Notes: generated by a model not told the origin, from the sequence alone. Counted from the first letter of the stretch, positions 48,779-58,319 are shown. The stretch: 64,000 nt of DNA from Burkholderiales bacterium 8X (GCA_902506565.1 LR732703.1:3516256-3580255); one strand, 5' to 3'. Translations and numbers: made by a program.

Positions 48779-49396
48779 TCAGGCGTCCAGCCAGGCGCAG
48801 ATCGGCGCCCATTGGTCCAGGTCCCGCTGCACCCGGCCCGGCGCGATGTCGAAGAGCGTCAGGCCGCGGGCTGCGAGCTGCACGTAGTTCTGCGTGTTGC
48901 GCAGTTCGCCGAGCACCGGCACGCCCAGGCCGGCGACGAATTCGCGAAGCCGCTCGGCCGCCAGCGTGCGCGCGTCCACCCGCATCTCGACCACCCCGAT
49001 GCGGGCCTTGCCGGGCCGCTTCTCGAGCAGCTTGTCGAGGAAATCGCGGGTCGCGTAGATGTCGAAGATGCTCGGCTGCAGCGGAACCAGGATCCTGTCC
49101 GCCACCGCCACCACTTCCTTGAAGCGGGCGCCGTGCAAACCGGCGGGGCTGTCGAGAACGGCATGGGTGGTGCCCTTCGGCGGCCGGACGACGTGGTTCT
49201 CGCCCGACATGTCCCAGGTGGCGATCCGGCGGGCCTGCGGCGGCCTGAGCTGCAGCCAGAGGCGCGAGGATTGCTGCCGATCGACATCGCCCAGCATCAC
49301 CGCATGGCCGCGGCTCGCGAAATAGCCGGCGACGTTCGTGGCGAGCGTCGACTTGCCGACGCCACCTTTCGGATTGGCGACCAGGACCACAGGCAT
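48779..49396 (-). CDS. ParA/MinD-family ATPase (orphan)
   Basis: A 205-residue ATPase with the deviant Walker A NPKGGVGKST at residues 8-17, LGDVDRQQSS in place of the usual DxDxQ, and a VLDSPAGLHG Walker B. No ParB, parS-like repeat or MinC/E partner is adjacent, so it is not a normal partition pair. Cargo unknown. Divergent from the KefF-like gene by 67 bases. Confidence 0.88.
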   Translation of the reverse strand: MPVVLVANPKGGVGKSTLATNVAGYFASRGHAVMLGDVDRQQSSRLWLQLRPPQARRIATWDMSGENHVVRPPKGTTHAVLDSPAGLHGARFKEVVAVADRILVPLQPSIFDIYATRDFLDKLLEKRPGKARIGVVEMRVDARTLAAERLREFVAGLGVPVLGELRNTQNYVQLAARGLTLFDIAPGRVQRDLDQWAPICAWLDA

Positions 49397-49463
49397 GAAG
49401 GAACTCCTGCAAAGCTGAACTGAGCCGCATCGTAGCCGGCGCCAGTTGCGTTATGTTCGGCTG

Positions 49464-50120
49464 ATGAATACAACGGCAACCGGGGGAAACGGCGGCGGCT
49501 CGGCAGACATCTACCTGCTCGCCGCGCATCCGCATTGGCGGGATTCGCGGGTCAACCGCGCCTTGTTCGATGCGGCGCGATCCGCGCCGAATGTCCGGGT
49601 GACGGATCTTTATTCGACCTATCCCGACTACGCGATCGACATCGAGACCGAGCAGGCGCGGCTCGCCGAGGCCCGCATGCTGGTGCTGCTGCACCCGATC
49701 CAGTGGTATTCGATGCCCGCCTTGCAAAAACTCTGGATCGACGACGTGTTCGGCTACGGCTGGGCATACGGCCCGGGCGGCCGGGCCCTCGAAGGCAAGG
49801 ACTTGTGGCTGGTCGCCACCACCGGCGGCCCGGAGGCGAGCTACCACCCCTCCAGCTACAACCGCTACTTCTTCGACGCCTTCCTGCCGCCCTACGAGCA
49901 GACCGCCGCGCTTTGCGGGATGCGCTTCCTGCCGCCCCTGATGTTCCACGGCGCTCGCAGGGCGTCGAGCGAAGAACTCGGCCGGCACGTGGACGTGTTC
50001 AGCGAGCGCCTGGCTTCCTACCCGAACTGGCCGGAACTGGAAGAACTCGCGGCCTGCCCGGCCTGCGAAGTACCGGCCGCAGACCGCCCCACCGAAGTCG
50101 AAGCGACCGAAAAGGCCTGA
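49464..50120 (+). CDS. KefF-like NAD(P)H oxidoreductase (flavodoxin fold)
   Basis: A 218-residue flavodoxin-like quinone reductase resembling KefF, the ancillary subunit that activates KefC. The pattern IYLLAAHPHWRDSRVNRALF, FGYGWAYGPGGRALEGKDLWLVATTG and LMFHGAR is typical. The ATG at 49464 is preferred over an upstream alternative. It ends two bases before the kefC start. Confidence 0.9.
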   Translation: MNTTATGGNGGGSADIYLLAAHPHWRDSRVNRALFDAARSAPNVRVTDLYSTYPDYAIDIETEQARLAEARMLVLLHPIQWYSMPALQKLWIDDVFGYGWAYGPGGRALEGKDLWLVATTGGPEASYHPSSYNRYFFDAFLPPYEQTAALCGMRFLPPLMFHGARRASSEELGRHVDVFSERLASYPNWPELEELAACPACEVPAADRPTEVEATEKA

Positions 50121-50122
50121 GC

Positions 50123-52084
50123 ATGGAACACGCACCGGCCTGGCTGATCAATTCGCTCATCTACCTCGGCGCGGCCGTGCTGGTCGTGCCGCTCTCGAAG
50201 GCGCTCGGGCTCGGCGCCATCATCGGCTACCTGGCGGCCGGCATCGCCATCGGCCCGTGGGGGCTGGGCTTGGTCACCAATGTCGAGGACATCCTGCACT
50301 TCGCCGAGTTCGGCGTGGTGCTGATGCTCTTCCTGGTCGGGCTCGAACTCGAGCCCAAGCGCCTCTGGAGCCTGCGGCGGCCGATCTTCGGCTGGGGCAG
50401 CGCTCAGGTGCTCGGCTGCGCGGCCGTGCTGTTCGCGATCGGCTGGGCCTTCGGCGTCGATTGGCGGGTCTCGCTGGTGGCTGCACTCGGCCTGGCGCTG
50501 TCCTCGACCGCGATCGCGCTGCAGGTTTTCGGCGAACGCAACCTGCTTCGCACTTCGGGCGGCCAGGCGGGTTTCTCGATCCTGCTGTTCCAGGACGTGG
50601 CCGCGATCCCGATCCTGGCCCTGCTGCCGCTGCTCGCGGTGGGTTCCGACACGGGGCCCGCCATCACAGCGGCCGACCGCACCTTCGAGGGCCTCAAGAT
50701 CGTCGGCGTGATCGCCGGCATCGTGATCGGCGGCCGGCTGGCGATCCGCCCGTTGCTGCGCTGGATCGCCCGCAGCAACACGCCCGAGATCTTCACCGCG
50801 GCCTCGCTGCTGCTGGTGGTCGCGATCGCGGCACTGATGCAGTTCGTCGGCTTGTCGATGGCGCTCGGCGCCTTCCTGGCCGGCGTGCTGCTCGCCGAAA
50901 GCGAATACCGGCGCGAGCTCGAGACCGACATCGAACCCTTCAAGGGGCTGCTGCTCGGGCTCTTCTTCATCGCGGTCGGCATGAGCATCGACTTCGGCGT
51001 GCTGCTTCAGCGGCCTGGCTTGATGGCGCTGGTCGTGGTGGGCTTCCTGGCGATCAAGTGCGTCGTGATCTATGCGCTCGCGAAGGCGATGGGCGTGCCC
51101 TACCAGGAGCGCCCGGTCTTCACGCTGCTGCTCGCGCAAGGCGGCGAGTTCGCCTTCGTGGTGTTCCAGGCCGCAGGGCCCAACGTGCTGGCGCCGGCCG
51201 TCGCCTCGTTCCTGATCGCGGCGGTGGCGCTGTCGATGCTGGTGTCGCCGCTGCTCTTGGTCGCACTCGACAAATGGGTGCTGCCACGCTACGGCGCGAG
51301 CAAGAAGACGAGCATGAAGGAAATCTCGGAGCCGCAGGACGCCAAGGTGCTGATCTGCGGCTTCGGCCGCTACGGCCAGATCGTCGGCCGCCTGCTGAGC
51401 GCGCAAGGCCTGAAGCTGACGGTGCTCGAGCATGACCCGGACACCATCGAGAGCCTGCGCGAGTTCGGCTTCCGGGTGTTCTACGGCGACGCGACGCGGC
51501 TCGACCTGCTCCGGACCGCCGGCGCCGCCACCGCCAAGGTGCTGGTGGTGGCCGTCGACGACGTGGAGCAATCGCTCGCCATCGTCGACCTGGCCCGCGA
51601 ACATTTTCCGCAGGCCAAGATCGTCGCGCGGGCTCGCAACGTGGGGCACCTGTTCCAGCTGCTGGACCGCAAGGTCGACCTGGTCGAACGCGAGGTCTTC
51701 GAGTCGTCGCTGCGCAGCGGGCGCGCGGTGCTCGAGGAGATCGGCTGGCCGGCGCACGAGGCGCGCGAAGCGGCGATGCGCTTTCGCACGATGAACATCC
51801 GACTCATGCACGACACCTACCCGCACTACAAGGACCGGGCCAAGCTCATTTCGGCCAACAAGGCCGGCAGGCAGCAGTTCGCGGAGCAGATGGCGCGCGA
51901 ACGGGCGCAGCGGCGGTTGCGTGCGGGCGGGAGTTGGGGACTGGACCAGGACGAAGAAGACGGCGGCTTCGGCATCGAGCAGTTCGAGCCGGGCGAGCCA
52001 GGCTCGCCCAGCCAGGCGGCGGTTCGTTCAGACGCCAGGACGACCGCTGCCGCCCCGGCCAAGGTCGCCGCAAAGGAGACCTGA
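50123..52084 (+). CDS. Glutathione-regulated potassium-efflux antiporter KefC-like
   Basis: A 653-residue protein with an N-terminal CPA2-family Na+/H+-exchanger-like domain of about 12 helices (about residues 5-385) and a C-terminal RCK/TrkA-N Rossmann domain (VLICGFGRYGQIVGRLL). The latter continues VLEHDPDTIESLREFGFRVFYGDATR. It would export K+ in response to electrophile-glutathione adducts, gated by the adjacent KefF-like protein. The last 70 residues are charged and Ala/Pro-rich. Confidence 0.93.
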   Translation: MEHAPAWLINSLIYLGAAVLVVPLSKALGLGAIIGYLAAGIAIGPWGLGLVTNVEDILHFAEFGVVLMLFLVGLELEPKRLWSLRRPIFGWGSAQVLGCAAVLFAIGWAFGVDWRVSLVAALGLALSSTAIALQVFGERNLLRTSGGQAGFSILLFQDVAAIPILALLPLLAVGSDTGPAITAADRTFEGLKIVGVIAGIVIGGRLAIRPLLRWIARSNTPEIFTAASLLLVVAIAALMQFVGLSMALGAFLAGVLLAESEYRRELETDIEPFKGLLLGLFFIAVGMSIDFGVLLQRPGLMALVVVGFLAIKCVVIYALAKAMGVPYQERPVFTLLLAQGGEFAFVVFQAAGPNVLAPAVASFLIAAVALSMLVSPLLLVALDKWVLPRYGASKKTSMKEISEPQDAKVLICGFGRYGQIVGRLLSAQGLKLTVLEHDPDTIESLREFGFRVFYGDATRLDLLRTAGAATAKVLVVAVDDVEQSLAIVDLAREHFPQAKIVARARNVGHLFQLLDRKVDLVEREVFESSLRSGRAVLEEIGWPAHEAREAAMRFRTMNIRLMHDTYPHYKDRAKLISANKAGRQQFAEQMARERAQRRLRAGGSWGLDQDEEDGGFGIEQFEPGEPGSPSQAAVRSDARTTAAAPAKVAAKET

Positions 52085-52102
52085 CCTCCAGGCTCTTCGA
52101 GG

Positions 52103-53023
52103 CTAAGCCGCTTTCGCCGGATTCGCCGGCACGGGCTGGTCGGCGGCGGGCGCAGGCGCCTCGCCCAGCTTCAAGAGCCGCACCGCGTTGCCCTTCAGGA
52201 TGCCGGGCATCACCTCGGGCTTGAAGCCGGCCTCTTCGAAATCCTTCATCCAACGATCGGGCGTGATGAGCGGATAGTCGCTGCCGAACAGGATGCGGTC
52301 CTTCAGGAGCGTGTTCGCGTATTGCACAAGCTGCTTCGGGAAGTATTTAGGGCTCCAGCCCGACAGGTCGATCCAGACGTTCGGCTTGTGGGTGGCCACG
52401 CTCAGGGCCTCGTCCTGCCAGGGAAAGCTCGGGTGCGCCATCACGATCTGCATGTCGGGGAAGTCGATCGCCACGTCGTCCAGGTGCATCGGATTGCTGT
52501 ACTCGAGCCGCAGGCCGCCGCCGCAACGCATGCCCGAGCCGATGCCGCTGTGGCCGGTGTGGAAGACCGCCGGCATCGCGTACTCGTTGATGACTTCGTA
52601 GATCGGCCACGCCATGCGGTCGTACGGGTGGTAGCCCTGCACGGTCGGGTGGAACTTGAAGCCCTTGACGCCATGCTCCTCGATCAACCGCCGGGCTTCG
52701 CGGGCGCCCATTTTTCCCTTGTGCGGGTCGATGCTGGCAAACGCGATCATGATGTCGCTGTTCTTCATCGCCGCTTCGGCGATCTCCTCGTTCGGAATGC
52801 GACGGCGGCCGAGGTTGGATTCGGCATCCACCATGAACATCACGAGGCCGATCTTGCGTTCGCGGTAGTAGTCGATGCTTTCCTGGATGGTGGGGCGCCG
52901 ACCCGACTTGAAGTATTTGTCCGCGGCGCGGTCGTACTCTTCGCCGTAGTTGTCGAACGGGTTCCAACAGCTGACTTCGGCATGCGTATGGGTGTCGATC
53001 GCGATCAGGTTCTGGTAGTCCAT
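52103..53023 (-). CDS. Amidohydrolase-2 family metal-dependent hydrolase
   Basis: A 306-residue TIM-barrel amidohydrolase. Metal-ligand motifs are IDTHTHAE (HxH), GFKFHPTV, VFHTGHSG, MAHPSFPW and the final Asp in FGSDYPL. Members of this subfamily act as decarboxylases, hydratases or C-C hydrolases. The ATG at 53023 has GGAG 6 bases upstream. It is divergent from an operon with feruloyl-CoA synthetase. This arrangement recalls CouO in the Rhodococcus jostii RHA1 cou cluster, which I recall as the hydrolytic retro-Claisen step of hydroxycinnamate beta-oxidation. That function is inferred. Confidence 0.85.
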   Translation of the reverse strand: MDYQNLIAIDTHTHAEVSCWNPFDNYGEEYDRAADKYFKSGRRPTIQESIDYYRERKIGLVMFMVDAESNLGRRRIPNEEIAEAAMKNSDIMIAFASIDPHKGKMGAREARRLIEEHGVKGFKFHPTVQGYHPYDRMAWPIYEVINEYAMPAVFHTGHSGIGSGMRCGGGLRLEYSNPMHLDDVAIDFPDMQIVMAHPSFPWQDEALSVATHKPNVWIDLSGWSPKYFPKQLVQYANTLLKDRILFGSDYPLITPDRWMKDFEEAGFKPEVMPGILKGNAVRLLKLGEAPAPAADQPVPANPAKAA

Positions 53024-53085
53024 GCGTGTCTCCAAGACGTATTTGACCTAGGGGTAAGTCCTAGTCCCGAGCCGACGAGTGCGGC

Positions 53086-53118
53086 TTGAATTGATTATTT
53101 TTCATAACCATAATCGAT
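53086..53118 (+). promoter_or_regulatory. Sigma70 promoter overlapped by a probable MarR operator
   Basis: TTGAAT at 53086-53091, a 17-base spacer and CATAAT at 53109-53114 form a good promoter for the crotonase operon. The imperfect inverted repeat ATTGATTAT (53090-53098) / ATAATCGAT (53110-53118), with an 11-base centre and one mismatch, spans it. The position suits repression by the MarR protein at 60044. The amidohydrolase promoter must lie in the same 113-base region. Confidence 0.55.
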
Positions 53119-53136
53119 CATGCTCCGGAGCGCAAC

Positions 53137-53910
53137 ATGACCTCGACCGATCTTTCCCTCGAAATTGCAGACGACATCGCCATCGTGCGCCTCACCCGAG
53201 GCAAGAAGCGTAATGCCTTGTCCGACGCGCTCATTCTCGCGCTGCGGGACACCTTTCTAAACCTGCCGCCGCAAGTTCGCGCCGCGGTGATCGACGGCGA
53301 AGGCGAGCATTTCTGCGCCGGGCTCGACCTGTCCGAACTCAAGGAGCGCGATGCCGGCCAGGGCCTGCACCATTCGCGCATGTGGCACACCGCGCTCGAC
53401 CACATCCAGATGGGCACCGTGCCGGTGATTGCCGCCTTGCACGGCGCAGTGGTCGGCGGCGGTCTCGAACTGGCCTCGGCCTGCCACATCCGGGTGGCGG
53501 ACCAGACCACCTTCTATGCGCTGCCCGAGGGCTCGCGCGGCATCTTCGTCGGCGGTGGCGGCTCGGTGCGCATCCCGAAGCTGATCGGCGCCGCGCGCAT
53601 GACCGACATGATGATGACCGGCAGGACCTACAACGCCGCGGACGGCGAACGTGCCGGCTTCGCCCAGTATTTGGTGCCGCAAGGACAGGCTTTCGACAAG
53701 GCGCTGGAACTGGCCAGGCGCGTCGCGGGCAATGCGCCGCTCACCAACTACGCGCTCATGCACGCGCTGCCGCGCATCAGCGAACAACCGGCCGACCATG
53801 GCTACTTCACCGAAGCCTTGATGGCCGGCATCGCACAAGCTTCGCCGGAGGCCAAGGAGCGGGTGCGCGCCTTCCTCGAAGGCCGCGCCGACAAGGTCGG
53901 CAGGGGCTGA
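53137..53910 (+). CDS. Crotonase/enoyl-CoA hydratase family protein
   Basis: A 257-residue crotonase. The oxyanion-hole segments are EHFCAGLDLSEL and AVVGGGLELASACH. Both catalytic glutamates of true hydratases are present, Glu111 (GGGLELA) and Glu131 (ALPEGS), 20 residues apart. It differs markedly from the vanillin-forming Ech protein. I infer hydration of a hydroxycinnamoyl-CoA to the 3-hydroxy compound. It is the first gene of the operon. Confidence 0.9.
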   Translation: MTSTDLSLEIADDIAIVRLTRGKKRNALSDALILALRDTFLNLPPQVRAAVIDGEGEHFCAGLDLSELKERDAGQGLHHSRMWHTALDHIQMGTVPVIAALHGAVVGGGLELASACHIRVADQTTFYALPEGSRGIFVGGGGSVRIPKLIGAARMTDMMMTGRTYNAADGERAGFAQYLVPQGQAFDKALELARRVAGNAPLTNYALMHALPRISEQPADHGYFTEALMAGIAQASPEAKERVRAFLEGRADKVGRG

Positions 53911-53930
53911 TCAATGACCAAGGCAATGCC

Positions 53931-55814
53931 ATGACCCAAACGCCTCCGACCACCTCGCCCAAGTACCGCCAACTCACCTTCGGCGTCACGCGTGCCGTGC
54001 TGCGGAGCGGCGACGACGGCGTCCAGTACCTGCAGGCCGAAGTGCCGCTGCTTCCGTACGCGGAGCGGATGACCGACCGCCTCGGCCACTGGGCGCGCGA
54101 GGCGCCCGACCGCACCTTCGTCGCGCGCCGCGAAAAGCGCGCAGACGGCAGCACCGGCGACTGGATCCGCGTGAGCTACGCCGAGGCCCACCGCCAGGCA
54201 CGCGGGATCGCGCAGGCCATCCTGGAGCGGCATCTCGACGCCGAGCGGCCGGTCGCCATCCTGAGCGAGAACGGCATCGAGCACCTGTTGATGGTGATCG
54301 GCTGCCTCTATGCGGGCGTGCCGCATTGCTCGGTCTCGCCACCCTATTCGCTCGTGAGCCAGGACTTCGAAAAGTTGCGCCACGTGATGAAGACGCTGAC
54401 GCCGGGCATGGTGTTCGCGGCCGATGCGCAGCGCTTTGCCCGCGCCATCGATGCGGCGGTGCCGCCCGAGGTCGAGATCGTGCTGGTCGACGGCCGTCTG
54501 CCGGAGCGCAGCAGCACCTCGTTCGCCGCGCTGGCCGCCACCATTCCGACCGCGGCCGTGGACGAGGCGATGGCCAAGGTCGGCCCCGACACCATCACCA
54601 AGTTCCTCTTCACCTCGGGCTCGACCAAGATGCCCAAGGCAGTGGTCAACACGCATCGGATGTGGTGCGCCAACCAGCAGCAGATGAGCCAATCGATGCC
54701 GGCGCTCAGCGACGAGCCGCCGGTGCTGGTCGACTGGCTGCCCTGGAACCACACCTTCGGCGGCAATCACAACGTCGGCATCGTGATCAACAACGGCGGC
54801 ACGCTCTACATCGACGACGGCAAGCCCACGCCGGCCGGCATGGCAGAGACGCTGCGCAACCTGCGCGAGATCGCGCCGACCATCTACTTCAACGTGCCGA
54901 CCGGCTTCGAGGCGATCGCGAACGCGATGGAAACCGACGAGCTGCTGCGCCGCAACCTGTTGTCGCGGGTGCGGATGTTCTTCTACTCCGGCGCGGCGCT
55001 CGCGCAGCCGGTGTGGGACAGCTTGCATCGCACGCAGGAGGCCGAGATCGGCGAGCGCATCGTCATGGGCACAGGGCTCGGCATGACCGAGTCCGGGCCG
55101 TTCGCGCTCTACGTCACGGGGCCGCAGGTGAGGTCGGGCGACCTGGGCCTGCCGGCGCCGGGCATCGAGATCAAGCTGGTGCCGTCCGATGGCAAGACCG
55201 AAGTCCGCTACCGAGGGCCCAACATCACGCCCGGCTACTGGCGCGCGCCCGAAGCCACCGCCGAGGCCTTCGACGAAGAGGGCTACTTCATCACCGGCGA
55301 TGCCGTCACCTGGATCGACGAAGGCGACCATCACCGGGGCCTGCGCTTCGACGGCCGCATCGCCGAAGACTTCAAGCTCGCCACCGGCACCTTCGTGAGC
55401 GTCGGGCCGATGCGCGCAAAGATCATCGCGGCCGGCGCGCCCTATGTGCAGGACGCGGTGCTGACCGGCATCAACCTGCGCGAAGTCGGCGCCCTGATCT
55501 TCCCGACCGCCAAGGTGCGGGAGCTCGCAGGGCTGGCCGCAGACGCATCGATGCGCGAGGTGGTCGAAAGCCCGGCCGTGCAGGCGCACTTCCAGCAGGT
55601 GCTGGACACGCTCGCCGCGCAATCCACCGGCAGCGCCAATCGCGTCGCCCGCCTGCACATCGAGCACGAGCCGCCTTCGATCGACAAGGGCGAGGTCACC
55701 GACAAGGGCTCCATCAACCAGCGCGCGGTGCTGAAGCATCGTGCCGACACCGTCGACGCGCTGCACGCCGGCGGCCTCTCCTGCATCCTGCAACCCGGAG
55801 GACAGACATCATGA
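53931..55814 (+). CDS. Feruloyl-CoA synthase (hydroxycinnamate-CoA ligase)
   Basis: A 627-residue adenylate-forming ligase of the feruloyl-CoA synthetase type. The AMP-binding loop is LFTSGSTKMPKAVVN, the A5-like GTGLGMTESGPFAL is in the middle, and the hinge region is DGRIAEDFKLATGTFVS. It would activate ferulate, p-coumarate or a related acid with CoA and ATP. The 21-base gap from the crotonase and the 4-base overlap with the SDR (ATGA) show one transcript. Confidence 0.9.
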   Translation: MTQTPPTTSPKYRQLTFGVTRAVLRSGDDGVQYLQAEVPLLPYAERMTDRLGHWAREAPDRTFVARREKRADGSTGDWIRVSYAEAHRQARGIAQAILERHLDAERPVAILSENGIEHLLMVIGCLYAGVPHCSVSPPYSLVSQDFEKLRHVMKTLTPGMVFAADAQRFARAIDAAVPPEVEIVLVDGRLPERSSTSFAALAATIPTAAVDEAMAKVGPDTITKFLFTSGSTKMPKAVVNTHRMWCANQQQMSQSMPALSDEPPVLVDWLPWNHTFGGNHNVGIVINNGGTLYIDDGKPTPAGMAETLRNLREIAPTIYFNVPTGFEAIANAMETDELLRRNLLSRVRMFFYSGAALAQPVWDSLHRTQEAEIGERIVMGTGLGMTESGPFALYVTGPQVRSGDLGLPAPGIEIKLVPSDGKTEVRYRGPNITPGYWRAPEATAEAFDEEGYFITGDAVTWIDEGDHHRGLRFDGRIAEDFKLATGTFVSVGPMRAKIIAAGAPYVQDAVLTGINLREVGALIFPTAKVRELAGLAADASMREVVESPAVQAHFQQVLDTLAAQSTGSANRVARLHIEHEPPSIDKGEVTDKGSINQRAVLKHRADTVDALHAGGLSCILQPGGQTS

Positions 55815-56575
55815 AGATCCAAGGACAAGCTGCATTGGTGACCGGCGGCGCTTCGGGCCTGGGCGAGGCCACGGCCCGCGAGCTGGCCCGGCTCGGCGCC
55901 AAGGTCGCGGTGCTCGACCGCAACGCGGAGCTGGCCGAGCAGGTCGCCAAGGACATCGGCGGCATCGCCTGCGCCTGCGACATCACCGACACCGAAAGCG
56001 TTTCCGCCGCGCTCGATCGCGCTGCCGCGGCGCACGGGCCGGCGCGCATCCTGATGAACGTGGCCGGCGTGGGCGGCGCCAAGCGCATCGTCGCGAAGGA
56101 CGGCAGCCCGGCGCCGCTGGAAGACTTCACGCGGGTGGTCAACATCAACCTGGTGGGCGCGTACAACATGAGCCGATTGTTCGCGGCCCGCTGCGCGAAG
56201 CTTGATCCGGCGGAGGGTGGCGAACGCGGCGTGATCCTCTTCACCGCATCGGTGGCCGCCTTCGATGGCCAGGTCGGCCAGCAGGCCTACAGCGCGTCCA
56301 AGGCCGGCCTCGCCGGCATGACCCTGCCGATGGCGCGCGACCTGGCGCAGCACGGCATCCGCGTCTGCACGATCGCGCCGGGGCTCTTCGCCACGCCGCT
56401 CCTGAAGGAACTGCCGGAGCCGGTCCAGCAGGCGCTGGCGGCATCGATCCCGTTTCCGCCGCGGCTCGGCGCGCCTTCGGAATTCGCCGAGCTCGCCTGC
56501 CACATCGTGACCAACGGCCATCTGAACGGCGAGACCATCCGCCTCGATGGCGCCCTCCGGATGAGCCCGCGGTAG
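55811..56575 (+). CDS. SDR-family 3-hydroxyacyl-CoA dehydrogenase-like protein
   Basis: A 254-residue short-chain dehydrogenase. The cofactor loop is TGGASGLGE (residues 11-19), Asp36 after the second strand favours NAD, and the catalytic residues are Ser147, Tyr160 and Lys164. The overall pattern is close to type II (HSD17B10-like) 3-hydroxyacyl-CoA dehydrogenases. It would oxidise the 3-hydroxyacyl-CoA made by the crotonase. It overlaps the CoA ligase gene. Confidence 0.88.
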   Translation: MKIQGQAALVTGGASGLGEATARELARLGAKVAVLDRNAELAEQVAKDIGGIACACDITDTESVSAALDRAAAAHGPARILMNVAGVGGAKRIVAKDGSPAPLEDFTRVVNINLVGAYNMSRLFAARCAKLDPAEGGERGVILFTASVAAFDGQVGQQAYSASKAGLAGMTLPMARDLAQHGIRVCTIAPGLFATPLLKELPEPVQQALAASIPFPPRLGAPSEFAELACHIVTNGHLNGETIRLDGALRMSPR

Positions 56576-56579
56576 TTCG

Positions 56580-58319
56580 ATGATGAAAAGCCCGCTTCGC
56601 CCTGCTGACGGTGTTCGCCACGCCTCGGCGGCGGCCGCGGTGCTTTCGATCGCAGCGGCTTTGGCCGCCTGCGGAACCTCGCCCGAGCAGCGTAAGCCGC
56701 TGCCGCGCTTGTCCGAAGCGCAGCCCGGTACCCTGATCGCTTGCACGGCGCTCATGACCCACGCCGCGCCAGCAGGCACCACGATCACGAACGCGGTCGC
56801 CGTTCCGGCCGGCGCCGTGGCGGTCGGGAGCGGCAGCCAACCCGCGCCGGCGCATTGCCTGGTTCAAGGCCGCATCAACGAACGCACCAGCCCGGTCGAC
56901 GGCAACCGGTATGCGATCGGCTTCGAGCTGCGGCTGCCGGTGGCCTGGAACGGTCGTTTCTTCCACCAGGTCAACGGCGGCCTCGACGGCGTGGTGGTGC
57001 CGGCCCTCGGCGGCATCGGCGGCGGGGCTCCGACCACCAATGCCTTGCAAACGGGCTTTGCGGTCGTCAGCTCGGATGCCGGCCATGCCGGATCACTCGG
57101 GCCCCGCTTCGGCCTCGACCCGGTGGCGCGCCGCGACTATGGCTACGGCGCGGTCGCGCAACTCACGCCGGTCGCCAAGCGCCTGATCGTCGAGGCCTAC
57201 GGCCGTGGCCCCGATCGCTCGTACATCGGCGGCTGCTCGAACGGTGGCCGGCATGCGATGGTCGCGGCCTCGCGTTCGGCAGCCGCGTACGACGGCATCC
57301 TCGCAGGCAACCCCGGTTTCAACCTGCCCCGCGCCGCGGTCGCCCAGCTCTATGGTGCGCAGCAGTACGCCAGGCTCGCGGCCACGGATGCCGCCGGCAA
57401 GCCCGATCTGCAGACCGCCTTCACGCCAGCGGAACTCGGCCTGGTGTCGGATCGCATCCGCGCGCGCTGCGACGCACTGGACGGGCTGGCCGACGGCATC
57501 GTCTCCGACGTCAAGGCCTGCCAGGCCGCATTCGCGCTCGACCGCGACCTGCCGACCTGCAGCGGCCCGCGCAACGGCAGCTGCCTTTCGGCGCCGCAGA
57601 AAGCAGCGCTGGGTCGGGTGTTCGCGGGCGCCCGGGGCAGCGACGGCAAGCCGATCTACAACAGCTTTCCCTACGACAGCGGCATCGCCGGCGCCAATTG
57701 GCGCGAGTGGAAGTTTTCCAGCTCGCAGACCCGGGATCCGGGCGCGGTCGCCTTCATCTTCAGCAGCCCGCCGTTGGCCGATCGCCCCGGCGGCCTCGAT
57801 TTCGCGCTCGGCTTCGACATGGACCGCGATGCGCCGCTGATCGATGCGGCCAGCGGCATCTATACCGAATCCGCGATGAGCTTCATGTCGCCGCCGGACG
57901 CCGACCGGCTTGACCGGCTGCGGGAACGCGGCGCCAAGATGCTCGTCTATCACGGCACCAGCGACCCGGTGTTCTCCTCGGACGACACCGCCGACTGGTA
58001 CCAACGCCTGCAGCGAAACAACCAGGGCGCTGCCGCGCGTTTCGCCCGCTATTTCCCGGTGCCCGGCATGAACCATTGCTCGGGTGGTCCGGCCACCGAC
58101 CAGTTCGACATGCTGGACGCCCTGGTGCGCTGGGTCGAGCTCGGCCAGGCGCCTGCCGCGGTGGTCGCCTCGGCACGCGGACCGGGTGCGAACGTCGTCA
58201 ACCCCGAAGTGCCGACGGCATGGTCGGCGCGTCGCACGCGGCCGTTGTGCCCGTTTCCGCAGGTCGCCAGATACCAGGGAGGCGATCCGGAGATCGCTGC
58301 CAGCTTCGCATGTCGTTGA
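56580..58319 (+). CDS. Tannase/feruloyl esterase-family lipoprotein
   Basis: A 579-residue exported esterase. The N terminus is a lipoprotein signal with lipobox LAAC followed by Gly (about residues 26-30). The catalytic Ser and His carry the family's paired cysteines: Ser in GGCSNGG and His in MNHCSGG. The acid is probably in HGTSDPVFSSDDT. It would release hydroxycinnamic or phenolic acids from plant esters outside the cytoplasm. It is in the same operon as the CoA ligase; ATG at 56580, with a second ATG directly after. Confidence 0.9.
   Translation: MMKSPLRPADGVRHASAAAAVLSIAAALAACGTSPEQRKPLPRLSEAQPGTLIACTALMTHAAPAGTTITNAVAVPAGAVAVGSGSQPAPAHCLVQGRINERTSPVDGNRYAIGFELRLPVAWNGRFFHQVNGGLDGVVVPALGGIGGGAPTTNALQTGFAVVSSDAGHAGSLGPRFGLDPVARRDYGYGAVAQLTPVAKRLIVEAYGRGPDRSYIGGCSNGGRHAMVAASRSAAAYDGILAGNPGFNLPRAAVAQLYGAQQYARLAATDAAGKPDLQTAFTPAELGLVSDRIRARCDALDGLADGIVSDVKACQAAFALDRDLPTCSGPRNGSCLSAPQKAALGRVFAGARGSDGKPIYNSFPYDSGIAGANWREWKFSSSQTRDPGAVAFIFSSPPLADRPGGLDFALGFDMDRDAPLIDAASGIYTESAMSFMSPPDADRLDRLRERGAKMLVYHGTSDPVFSSDDTADWYQRLQRNNQGAAARFARYFPVPGMNHCSGGPATDQFDMLDALVRWVELGQAPAAVVASARGPGANVVNPEVPTAWSARRTRPLCPFPQVARYQGGDPEIAASFACR

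Noticed and set aside
53040..53136. Vanillin-type (Ech/Fcs/Vdh) interpretation of the cluster
   Set aside because: No aldehyde dehydrogenase is present and the crotonase differs from Ech. The SDR and amidohydrolase fit beta-oxidation better.
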